From Oscillospiraceae bacterium (GTDB taxonomy: Bacteria > Bacillota > Clostridia > Oscillospirales > Ruminococcaceae), in the NCBI GenBank assembly GCA_031285645.1, contig JAITVU010000214.1, positions 1 through 6,967 on the forward strand: a stretch of DNA of 6,967 bases, in the 5' to 3' direction. Position 1 is the stretch's first letter. Every line of letters begins with the position of its first letter. Under the pieces are notes generated by a model. It was not told the origin of the DNA. It was given only the letters and a program-made list of their open reading frames with translations, and searched no databases. The translations under genes were made by a program, and so were the position numbers. This document shows positions 1 to 5,965 of this stretch, piece after piece.

Positions 1-513
1 CTCGTCGGCTAAAATAATATCCGGATTGTTCGCCATAGCCCGCGCGATGGCGACGCGCTGTTTCTGACCGCCCGACAGCTCATTGGGCAGGTGTTTCATG
101 CGATCACCCATGCCCACCAGCTCCAACAGCTCCTTTGCCCTCGCAATGCGCTCGCGCATGGACATGCCGCCGTAAAGCATGGGCAGCTCAACATTTTTGA
201 GCGCGCTCGTCCGCGGTATCAGGTTAAATGTCTGAAAGACAAAGCCAATGCGGCGGTTGCGGACATCGGAAAGCCTGTTCCCGTTCATGACCTTAATATC
301 GTCGCCGCCCAGAATGTACTCACCCTCCGTCGGCCTGTCCAGCGCGCCGATAATGTTCATCAGGGTGGATTTCCCCGAACCGGACGCGCCGACGATGGAC
401 ACAAATTCACCGGATTCCACCGTCAGGCTGATACCCTTGAGGATTGTGAGTTCATTGGGTGTGTCGATATAAAAGCGCTTGATCACGTTATCCATTTCTA
501 TAATTTTACTCAT
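1..513 (-). CDS. MacB/LolD-type ABC transporter ATP-binding protein (3' end cut by window edge)
   Basis: Cytoplasmic ATPase subunit of an ABC exporter of the MacB/LolD/YknY class, which powers a FtsX-like permease working with the adaptor encoded just upstream. I translated 171 residues from the ATG at 513-511. Visible motifs are Walker A GASGSGKST (residues 42-50), the Q-loop Gln in FVFQTFNLIP (Q94), the signature LSGGQ (146-150) and Walker B IILADE (166-171). The window ends exactly at the Walker B Glu, so the D-loop, H-loop and the remaining third (family length about 225-240) are missing. The N-terminal style, with an insertion before LKGISL and the run GALDRPTEGEY, is typical of the MacB group rather than importers. 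A GGAGGG ribosome binding site at 522-517 sits 3 bases from the start, close but usable. The start lies 10 bases after the adaptor stop, which indicates translational coupling. Substrate is unknown. Family assignment is very secure; the exact subgroup is inferred from context. Confidence 0.95.
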   Translation of the reverse strand, partial: MSKIIEMDNVIKRFYIDTPNELTILKGISLTVESGEFVSIVGASGSGKSTLMNIIGALDRPTEGEYILGGDDIKVMNGNRLSDVRNRRIGFVFQTFNLIPRTSALKNVELPMLYGGMSMRERIARAKELLELVGMGDRMKHLPNELSGGQKQRVAIARAMANNPDIILADE

Positions 514-516
514 AGG

Positions 517-522
517 CCCTCC
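517..522 (-). promoter_or_regulatory. Ribosome binding site of the ABC ATPase
   Basis: GGAGGG on the minus strand, 3 bases upstream of the ATG at 513-511 and directly after the adaptor stop codon (526-524). It fixes the ATPase start and suggests coupled translation of the two subunits. The next in-frame ATG (495-493) would be too far from it. Confidence 0.7.
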
Positions 523-523
523 A

Positions 524-1951
524 TTATTGGGCTGCGGCCGCAGCGCCGCCCGCCCCGGACTCACCGCCGGCCGCGGCCATCATGTCGCTGGCTGTCATCA
601 CCTGCATATTGGGCGTTATGCCGTCAATTGATGTGATGATTTCGTCACCGTCGGCAATTTCATCGGAGGTAATCTCAACAAAAAAATCGTTTTCCATGCC
701 GGACTCAACAACCACCGGGGTGGCGATCGTGGCGCCCTGCTCGTTTTTCCTGGCTATGTATATAATTTCCTCACCGTTCTCATTCATCGTTACGGCGTCA
801 TAGGGAACCGCATAGACCTGCTCTTTTTCTTCATAGACGATGTTCATCCGCGTCTTCATGCCGATCAGCAAACCGGACCCGCTTGAATTTACAGCGATTT
901 CGGCGTCAAACTCGGCGTCGCTGCTCGTATCGGCGTCACCCTGGGTGTTCTTGACGCTGGTCGGCGCAATTTTAGTCAGGGTCCCGTCATAGACGTCCTC
1001 GCCCGTCGCGTCAGATTTGATCTCAACAGGATCATTCATGCGGATATTGGCGATATCATATTCCTTGACGCGCGTGCTGATTTTGAGGCTGTCCGTATCC
1101 TCGATCACAAACATAAGGCCGTTCGGCGTGGCGCCCTCATTGACATAAACGCCTGTGACAACGCCGGACATCGGCGATGTGATAGTGCAGTCCGCCAGAT
1201 CCGCCTGAAGCTTTTCAATGCCGATCAGCTGATCGGACACATTGGCCGAGGCCTGCGCCTCAACAATACCCGCTTCATAGTCTTCCAGCTGGCTCTTGGC
1301 GGACGCTTCAACGGCTTTCAGGTTTTCCTTCGCGTCCTCCAGGGCCACTTTGGCGTTGTCATAAGCAACGCGCTGAGTCCTTGAATCCGCGTTATAATCG
1401 TTCAGATCATCAAGGTCCATGTCGGCGATCTCAATGTCGCCCCTCTCAAGCCTGAGGTTGAGCAACTGCGTCGACGCTGATTCCAGCGCGCCCTCCGCCG
1501 TTCTCACCTGGGCTTTTGCCGCCAAAATCTGTGTATTTAAATCGTTCTCAAGTTCCTTCCTTGCGTCATTCAGGCTTTTCTGGGCGCTGGCGATTTTAAG
1601 GTTGGCGGTCTGCTGCGCCTTATACACCGTCGCGTTTTGTTGATTAATGTTGCTCTCAAGCGTCGATGTGTCGAGCTGGCAGAGTACATCGCCCTCCGCG
1701 ACCGTGTCGCCCACCTCAACATTGAGCAGCTCGACCGGATATGCCAGCTTCGAGTAAACCTTCTTCGACTCTGTGCTCTGCACCGTTCCCGTTACACTGA
1801 CTGTATTCTGCAAATCCGTGCGCTCGAGAAACATCGTATCCACATACGGATGCTGTGGGCCGCTGTTCTGGTTTACAACGAAGACAACCACAATGGCGGC
1901 GACAACCAATAATGCGGCGGCAATTATGATCTTCTTTCTCTTTTTTTTCAC
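524..1951 (-). CDS. MacA/HlyD-type efflux adaptor (periplasmic adaptor / membrane fusion protein family)
   Basis: Membrane-anchored adaptor of a MacAB/YknXYZ-like ABC exporter, 475 residues. It has a Lys-rich N-terminus and one membrane anchor at about 8-27; a start of the first beta-barrel strand at about 46-58 (NTVSVTGTVQ); a first half-lipoyl domain at 65-98 with VEVGDTVAEGDVLCQLD; a long Ala/Lys/Glu-rich coiled-coil hairpin at about 100-250; a second half-lipoyl at about 254-274 (TITSPMSGVVTGVYVNEGA); a beta-barrel up to about 375; and a membrane-proximal domain at about 378-455. The hairpin turn (170-191) is strongly acidic, and the tail (459-475) is a low-complexity Ala/Gly run. The start is GTG (1951-1949), chosen because AGGAG at 1964-1960 lies 8 bases upstream and the Lys-rich anchor follows at once. 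It is followed 10 bases later by the ATPase. In monoderms, adaptors of this type work without a TolC channel. Substrate cannot be read from sequence. A gene name such as macA or yknX is possible but not proven. Confidence 0.93.
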   Translation of the reverse strand: MKKKRKKIIIAAALLVVAAIVVVFVVNQNSGPQHPYVDTMFLERTDLQNTVSVTGTVQSTESKKVYSKLAYPVELLNVEVGDTVAEGDVLCQLDTSTLESNINQQNATVYKAQQTANLKIASAQKSLNDARKELENDLNTQILAAKAQVRTAEGALESASTQLLNLRLERGDIEIADMDLDDLNDYNADSRTQRVAYDNAKVALEDAKENLKAVEASAKSQLEDYEAGIVEAQASANVSDQLIGIEKLQADLADCTITSPMSGVVTGVYVNEGATPNGLMFVIEDTDSLKISTRVKEYDIANIRMNDPVEIKSDATGEDVYDGTLTKIAPTSVKNTQGDADTSSDAEFDAEIAVNSSGSGLLIGMKTRMNIVYEEKEQVYAVPYDAVTMNENGEEIIYIARKNEQGATIATPVVVESGMENDFFVEITSDEIADGDEIITSIDGITPNMQVMTASDMMAAAGGESGAGGAAAAAQ

Positions 1952-1959
1952 AAAACTCT

Positions 1960-1964
1960 CTCCT
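1960..1964 (-). promoter_or_regulatory. Ribosome binding site deciding the adaptor GTG start
   Basis: AGGAG (within AAAAGGAGAGAG) on the minus strand, 8 bases upstream of the GTG at 1951-1949. Spacing is ideal, and no ATG start in frame fits better, so the non-ATG start is supported. Confidence 0.8.
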
Positions 1965-1971
1965 TTTAGCT

Positions 1972-2001
1972 TATATAGTCAATCAAGTTTAAAATTGCCA
2001 A
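1972..2001 (-). promoter_or_regulatory. Possible proximal promoter of the exporter operon
   Basis: On the minus strand TTGGCA (2001-1996) is followed after 18 bases by TATATA (1977-1972). This matches the sigma-A consensus at 5 of 6 and 4 of 6 positions. A start 6-7 bases downstream would leave a leader of only about 14 bases, beginning right at the ribosome binding site. The -35 lies inside the 12-bp inverted repeat 1987-2013, so the repeat could be an operator covering it. Pattern match only. Confidence 0.3.
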
Positions 2002-2013
2002 GCAATTTTAAAC
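1987..2013. repeat. Perfect 12-bp inverted repeat, 3-base loop
   Basis: Arms gtttaaaattgc (1987-1998) and gcaattttaaac (2002-2013) are exact reverse complements separated by caa. It lies 36-62 bases upstream of the adaptor start. It could form a hairpin in either strand's RNA or act as a DNA operator; no T-tract follows on the minus strand, so a terminator for that direction is unlikely. It is the first member of the hairpin array that extends to 2326. Confidence 0.8.
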
Positions 2014-2032
2014 CAGCAAGCATGGCTTGCTG
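2014..2032. repeat. Perfect 8-bp inverted repeat, 3-base loop
   Basis: Arms cagcaagc (2014-2021) and gcttgctg (2025-2032) with loop atg. It abuts the 12-bp inverted repeat with no spacer, so the two hairpins would stack end to end. Confidence 0.75.
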
Positions 2033-2113
2033 AACACGCTAAAGCGCGGGATTGATGATGCAATCGACGCAAACACCGCTTACAGCGGCCTGCTGTGGCG
2101 GGAATGCCCCGGA

Positions 2114-2144
2114 TATAAAATCAGCCTGAACGGCTTATTTTATA
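2114..2144. repeat. Inverted repeat of 8+4 bp with one mismatch
   Basis: Outer arms tataaaat (2114-2121) and attttata (2137-2144), one c/t mismatch (2122/2136), inner arms agcc (2123-2126) and ggct (2132-2135), and loop tgaac. It is one of the strongest stems of the array; its AT-rich outer and GC-rich inner parts do not give a classical terminator in either direction. Confidence 0.7.
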
Positions 2145-2336
2145 CCTGCTTGACACCTTAAATGTTTGTGCCGTCACTGACGCCAAACATGTCAGCCTCA
2201 AAATGAACCTCCCCGCAGCAAGACTGCGAGGTATCAAGATTACGATACCGCCCCTACGGGGACGAAGAGGGAATGGATGCGCAGCAATGACGCATTGCCG
2301 GCTGCGCCGGCATTCGGTATGATACCCCTTCGGTTC

Positions 2337-2365
2337 ATAATAAAAAACAGAAAAATTGTTGTACA
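2337..2365 (-). promoter_or_regulatory. Possible distal promoter of the exporter operon
   Basis: On the minus strand TGTACA (2365-2360) and TATTAT (2342-2337) are 17 bases apart, matching sigma-A consensus at 4 of 6 and 5 of 6. Transcription would begin near 2330, just before the hairpin array, which would then become a leader of about 380 bases ahead of the adaptor. Pattern match only. Confidence 0.3.
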
Positions 2366-2435
2366 CAATGAGACTGCCATGCCGCTGTAACAATTGAGCT
2401 TATGTAACCTCACACGATAAAATCTCCGACGCATT

Positions 2436-2455
2436 TTTATATCGACTGATATAAA
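2436..2455. repeat. AT-rich 8-bp dyad, possible operator
   Basis: Arms tttatatc (2436-2443) and gatataaa (2448-2455) are perfect reverse complements around gact. It has no T-tract suited to termination of the cyclase transcript. It lies upstream of the distal promoter candidate of the exporter operon, so a regulator binding site is possible but unproven. Confidence 0.4.
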
Positions 2456-2624
2456 GCCATTCTGAACAAGAAAATAATAGTATGCCGGCCGCCGCATCTG
2501 TATGCATCGTGTTAATACACCTAATCAAGTAATATACATAAATCATACTGGTAATTAATGAATTGTTTTTTAATAAATCATTAAATTTTTATTCAAATAA
2601 GATTATATTTTGCAAAATGAATAG

Positions 2625-2656
2625 AAAAAACACAGAACAGCGATCATCCTGTGTTT
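2625..2656 (-). terminator. Rho-independent terminator of the GGDEF/EAL gene
   Basis: On the minus strand the stem AAACACAG (2656-2649) pairs with CTGTGTTT (2635-2628) around a 13-base loop, and the T-run continues to 2625 (TTTTTT over 2630-2625). It lies 83 bases past the stop codon of the cyclase gene. The large loop and an AT-rich stem base make it moderate, but position and T-run fit well. It also means the exporter operon is not simply read through from the cyclase gene. Confidence 0.65.
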
Positions 2657-2675
2657 ATGATATACGCGGACGGGC

Positions 2676-2694
2676 TATTAAATATAATTTAATA
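2676..2694. repeat. AT-only 8-bp palindrome downstream of the cyclase gene
   Basis: Arms tattaaat (2676-2683) and atttaata (2687-2694) around ata. It lies between the cyclase stop codon and the terminator hairpin. It may only be an AT-rich coincidence or an element affecting the transcript 3' end. Confidence 0.35.
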
Positions 2695-2738
2695 TCAAAC
2701 TGAATCCTGCCTGTATTGAATTCGAATCAATCGTTTCA

Positions 2739-5732
2739 TTATTTTCCCAAACCGGCCGCTATTGAGCGGATTCTGTCACTCAGATCCCTATCCACATCCT
2801 CAATTTCAAACGACGGCATGGCAATATAAAATCCTTGAAGATAGTCCGCGCCGAGCGCAATCATCACCCGCGTTTCATCCGCGGTTTCCAGGCCCTTGGC
2901 CACCACTTTTATCCGCCGCGTATGGGCATAGTCAATCACGCTGTGGATAAGCTCCTGTTTTCCCTTTTCGCTCTGTATATCCCTGATCAGCGCGATATCA
3001 ATTTTAAGATAATTCGGCTCCGACACAAGCAGACCCGATTCGCCCGAATAGCCCGAACCAAGCCCGTCCACAGCGATGCCGCAGCCAAGCTTGCGGATCC
3101 AGTCGACCTTTTCTTTAATTCCGTGCAGGCTGCTTGTCTCCTTGTCGGATATTTCCGCGACCGTATGCGAAAAATACCGGGCGTAAACAGATTCGAGTTC
3201 CGCCATATCCTTATCATCCAGTATCTGGTCGGAAATCAAATTGAAAAAAAGCTTTCTCCCATCAAGCCGGTCGAAATTGTGCGACACCCATCTGTATATG
3301 TTAAAGATGGTCATTTTTTCGATCTCATAAAGCTTTGACTGCGTGCGGGCCATCTCAATAACCTGATTGGGGTCGGAAAAGTCGCCGGACTGCGGGCGCA
3401 TCAGCGCTTCATAGGCGAACACGGCGCCCGTTCTCGCATCGACAATAGGCTGGAAGGCGTACTCCACCATGTTATCGTCAATAAGATGGTTAAATTCCTC
3501 GTTTTTCTCGATGAGGTAGGCATTCTGGTTGTAAGACGCGATGGCGAACTCACGGGCGGACCCTTTGGACGTCTTCTTAACTTCATACATGGCGTAGTCG
3601 GCGTACTTGAGCAATTGCTCGAGGCTATAGGAATCCTGCGGATACCACGCGTAACCCAGGGAACAGCGGATTTTCATGCGCGTGGCGTCCGGCAGATCAA
3701 TGGTTGTACGCAATGTCCGGTCGAAGTTTTCAAGGATGACATCGCGCAGTTCATTTTTGTCCGTGTACCCATAGATAAAAACAGCGAATTCATCGCCCGA
3801 TATACGCGCCACAACGCCTTTATAGTCGGCGTAAAGGGAAAAAGCCGTCGCGGCGGCCTGAATGTATCGGTCCCCAAAATCATGGCCGTATGTATCGTTG
3901 ACATACTTGAGGTTGTCGAGATCCGCGAATATCATCGCGCCGATCCCATCCGGCTGCCTGCGGATCTCGTCATAGGCGCAAGCATAAAAGGCGTGGCGGT
4001 TCAGCAGCCCCGTCAGGGGGTCCGTATCGCGTTCGTGCTCCAGACGCTTCTTTTCAAGCACTTCGCCTGTAATATCCATGATAATGCCCGATGTCTTTTC
4101 CCTGTTTCTGATTGTCTTGATGCGCAGCCAGCGGGACGTCCTCTGGCCGGACGCGTCGAGGAAATACGTGTTTTGTCCGGTGTCGTCCCTGTACATGACA
4201 AGGTTGCGGTAATGGTTGTCCCACTGCGCAACCGTGATATAATCCGAGCCGGTTTTAGCCTCAAAGCCAAACATATCCCGGATTCGATCCGTGATAAAGA
4301 CCCTTTTTTTCGCCGGATCGATCTCGAAAAATCCGATGGGCATCTCGATCATTTCAATTGTTTCCAGCGTGCGCGCGCCGGCTTCTATCAAATCTTCGCT
4401 GAGCTGTTCAATGGATTCAATCAGGACGTCAATCTCTTTGATCCGGGTTTTATCGAGCTTGATCTCCTCATCCGGATCCACGTCGGCTACCTGTTCAGAG
4501 AGATGTGAAAACGGCGTTACAAGCCAATTAGCGGCGACAATGGAGCTGAATATGCCGATGACAAGCGCCGCGATGACAGCCACCATAAAAAAGAGCGTTA
4601 AACTCTGGGAACTGCTGAACAGCGTCTGGTTGGCAACGCCGTAAACAAGCATCCAGTTGTCCTCGTCCGCAAAGGGACTCCCGGCGTAATAAAGCCTGAA
4701 AGCGTAATAAGCGGCCGTCGCGCGCTCGCCGGTGGGGAAGGCAAACCCGAACATCCGCTCCCCGTATTCAGGCAGAGTTTCCGTTTTTATATTGTCGAAT
4801 CCCGCGACTGAATTGCGCGCGGCGTAGCTCCCCTTCGTTATGTTCCAGGCCCCGGAAAAAGGTCCCTGGGGACCATCCATGATCATATAAAAATTATTCT
4901 CACCGTAATTAAACTCAAGCAGGCTTAATGTGCTTTTAAGCTGATCCGCCGATACCTCGATCCCGGTCAGGCCGTAACAGCGGTTCATATCGTCCACAAG
5001 TGGGACGGCATAATAAAAAACCTCCCTGCCGTCGCGGCGCAGGCAAGGGCCCGACCAATATCCCAGTTGTTCCGTACGCAGTGACGCATGCTGATTGGCC
5101 ATCATATAGGGCTTGAGTAAAAAATCAAGCGACTCAAAGTCGTCATAGCCCCATTCCATCTTCCAGTAGTTATCCAGCGGTATTTTCATATTCCGCGCGA
5201 TGTTTTTGTGGCCGTATAAAAGCATCAGATCCGTATTATCGGCATGCGCCGCGCTGAGATCCTCGTCATTGAGGTAAATGGCGGTCATGCTGCCGCTTTG
5301 CTGCAATCCCTGGCCGGGATTCGCCGCCGAGGCGTCCAGAACAACAAACGCCCCCGTCGCCTTATTCATTTTTAGGGCATCCACAACCCTTGTCACATTT
5401 AAGTTGACAAACGAGGCCGCCAAATCGGGCTTTGTCCGGAGCGCGTCGCCGATATCGGCCTTATCGCCAAATATGGCTTGGGCATCCTGGCCGATCCCGG
5501 TGGCCATATTGAAGGATATAACGGACAAATCCGTCAAAAGGCGTTGCAGCTGCGCGCCGTGATACTCCACAGACTGGTTCAGCGCGCGTATTTCGGAGCG
5601 CCTGATAATAGTAAAGAAATTCGAGATAACAATAATGCCGACAAAGATTGCGACAATAAGAATGTTGACTGAGAGCATGGGAAACAGCATCATTGATTTA
5701 ATTGTAATCGGCCTAGTCCGGTTATTATCCAT
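2739..5732 (-). CDS. Membrane sensor diguanylate cyclase: dCACHE-like, PAS, GGDEF (SGDEF), degenerate EAL
   Basis: Predicted inner-membrane c-di-GMP enzyme of 997 residues. Order (counted from the ATG at 5732): TM1 about 15-43; extracellular sensor about 44-373, dCACHE-like (FYYAVPLVDD and DNWMLVYGV strands); TM2 about 378-401; HAMP-like linker 402-453; PAS about 456-558; GGDEF about 568-728; EAL about 748-993. GGDEF has DPLTGLLNR (571-579), metal Asp 604, guanine-binding N612 and D621, and SGDEF (645-649), so canonical GTP use is likely; the RxxD inhibitory site is replaced by DYKG (636-639). EAL keeps EALMR (775-779), N831, E860, D889, K910 and Q966. However, DDFG is changed to DGLG (Gly 890) and AEGxE to AKGLE (Lys 946), so phosphodiesterase activity is probably lost. 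Start: the ATG at 5732-5730 has GGAG 6 bases upstream (5742-5739); an upstream TTG (5753) and ATG (5744) in frame have weaker sites. The binding-protein gene upstream, on the same strand, suggests the ligand input. Confidence 0.92.
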   Translation of the reverse strand: MDNNRTRPITIKSMMLFPMLSVNILIVAIFVGIIVISNFFTIIRRSEIRALNQSVEYHGAQLQRLLTDLSVISFNMATGIGQDAQAIFGDKADIGDALRTKPDLAASFVNLNVTRVVDALKMNKATGAFVVLDASAANPGQGLQQSGSMTAIYLNDEDLSAAHADNTDLMLLYGHKNIARNMKIPLDNYWKMEWGYDDFESLDFLLKPYMMANQHASLRTEQLGYWSGPCLRRDGREVFYYAVPLVDDMNRCYGLTGIEVSADQLKSTLSLLEFNYGENNFYMIMDGPQGPFSGAWNITKGSYAARNSVAGFDNIKTETLPEYGERMFGFAFPTGERATAAYYAFRLYYAGSPFADEDNWMLVYGVANQTLFSSSQSLTLFFMVAVIAALVIGIFSSIVAANWLVTPFSHLSEQVADVDPDEEIKLDKTRIKEIDVLIESIEQLSEDLIEAGARTLETIEMIEMPIGFFEIDPAKKRVFITDRIRDMFGFEAKTGSDYITVAQWDNHYRNLVMYRDDTGQNTYFLDASGQRTSRWLRIKTIRNREKTSGIIMDITGEVLEKKRLEHERDTDPLTGLLNRHAFYACAYDEIRRQPDGIGAMIFADLDNLKYVNDTYGHDFGDRYIQAAATAFSLYADYKGVVARISGDEFAVFIYGYTDKNELRDVILENFDRTLRTTIDLPDATRMKIRCSLGYAWYPQDSYSLEQLLKYADYAMYEVKKTSKGSAREFAIASYNQNAYLIEKNEEFNHLIDDNMVEYAFQPIVDARTGAVFAYEALMRPQSGDFSDPNQVIEMARTQSKLYEIEKMTIFNIYRWVSHNFDRLDGRKLFFNLISDQILDDKDMAELESVYARYFSHTVAEISDKETSSLHGIKEKVDWIRKLGCGIAVDGLGSGYSGESGLLVSEPNYLKIDIALIRDIQSEKGKQELIHSVIDYAHTRRIKVVAKGLETADETRVMIALGADYLQGFYIAMPSFEIEDVDRDLSDRIRSIAAGLGK

Positions 5733-5738
5733 ATGCCG

Positions 5739-5742
5739 CTCC
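5739..5742 (-). promoter_or_regulatory. Ribosome binding site choosing the third possible start of the cyclase gene
   Basis: GGAG on the minus strand, 6 bases before the ATG at 5732-5730. The in-frame TTG at 5753-5751 has no visible site, and the ATG at 5744-5742 has only a weak GGGTG; the GGAG itself overlaps that ATG. This supports the 997-residue product over the 1004-residue one. Confidence 0.6.
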
Positions 5743-5843
5743 ATTACACCCAATTCTGCACAAACTGTTTTTTGCCAACGGGCAATGTCCGCTGGCTTCG
5801 TGCTTTACTATGTATACGCGCCGGCGGCTTCCGGCCCGCAACC

Positions 5844-5863
5844 TGACCGCCTCAGGGCGGTCA
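5844..5863. repeat. Perfect 8-bp GC-rich inverted repeat in the cyclase leader
   Basis: Arms tgaccgcc (5844-5851) and ggcggtca (5856-5863) around a tcag tetraloop. It is not followed by a T-tract on either strand, so it is not a simple terminator. It could be an operator, an RNA-stability stem, or part of a leader structure. Confidence 0.6.
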
Positions 5864-5965
5864 AATTCCTTAAAACCGTTCGCCCGCGGTTTCAAAGCGG
5901 CGCTGTATAAACACACGCGTTTTATCCTTTAATGATTTATACTCATTATATGCCCGCGGGAACTG

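Larger units (their letters stand above)
1987..2326. repeat. Dense array of about ten hairpins (REP/MITE-like or structured leader)
   Basis: Besides the three stems listed separately, this 340-base stretch holds gattg/caatc (2050-2065), ccgct/agcgg (2076-2088), atgtttg/caaacat (2162-2190, with an inner cgtca/tgacg), acctc..gcag/ctgc..gaggt (2207-2232, with a 3-base bulge), ggtatc/gatacc (2230-2249), cccc/gggg (2251-2261), gcaatg/cattgc (2284-2298), tgccggc/gccggca (2296-2312) and ggtat/atacc (2316-2326). Some stems overlap and would compete. No convincing protein is encoded: the short open frames here are rich in Arg, Cys and Ser, as expected for chance frames. It may be a nest of intergenic palindromic repeats, a decayed MITE, or the structured 5' leader of the exporter operon. 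Stems are seen directly; the role is not known. Confidence 0.55.
1952..2738. other. 787-base intergenic region without a supported gene
   Basis: The region separates the sensor cyclase gene from the exporter operon. The left half (1987-2326) is the mixed-GC hairpin array. The right part (about 2330-2738) is AT-rich and holds the terminator of the cyclase gene (2656-2625), an 8-bp dyad tttatatc/gatataaa (2436-2455) and an 8-bp dyad tattaaat/atttaata (2676-2694). Open frames of 85-90 codons on the minus strand at 2121-2497 overlap each other, have no ribosome binding site that I can see, and have an odd composition, so I do not call them genes. I see no tRNA and no CRISPR repeat. Confidence 0.7.
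5733..5965 (-). other. Structured spacer/leader between binding-protein and cyclase genes
   Basis: 233 bases with no gene. On the minus strand, in order: the palindrome CCCGCGGG (5960-5953), a TATAAT box (5950-5945) without a good -35, the stem AAACCG/CGGTTT (5892-5873) followed by TTTT, an 8-bp perfect stem tgaccgcc/ggcggtca with loop tcag (5844-5863), and gcca.cgg/ccg.tggc (5774-5796) about 31 bases before the ribosome binding site. The 5892-5873 hairpin could be a weak terminator of the binding-protein gene; its 6-bp stem and four T are marginal. I could not match the canonical c-di-GMP-I riboswitch core (GCACAGGGCAAACC) in it. Confidence 0.45.

Noticed and set aside
91..636. 181-codon plus-strand open frame
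   Set aside because: Antisense of the ABC ATPase, which has perfect Walker A, signature and Walker B motifs on the other strand.
1987..2326. CRISPR array
   Set aside because: The repeats are inverted, of different sequence and length, with no regular direct repeats or equal spacers.
2121..2497. Two overlapping minus-strand open frames of 90 and 85 codons as small genes
   Set aside because: They run across the hairpin array, have Arg/Cys/Ser-rich chance-like composition, overlap each other in different frames and show no ribosome binding site.
3486..4508. 340-codon plus-strand open frame
   Set aside because: It is the antisense shadow of the GGDEF/EAL gene, whose minus frame carries clear family motifs over the same bases.
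5844..5863. Hairpin as terminator of the binding-protein gene
   Set aside because: No T-tract follows on the minus strand; the following bases are GGTTGCGGGCC.
5733..5965. c-di-GMP-I (GEMM) riboswitch
   Set aside because: The conserved GCACAGGGCAAACC-like core and the GCAAAGCC/CCUCCGG tetraloop-receptor pattern are not seen; only a distant GCACGAAGCC string is present.
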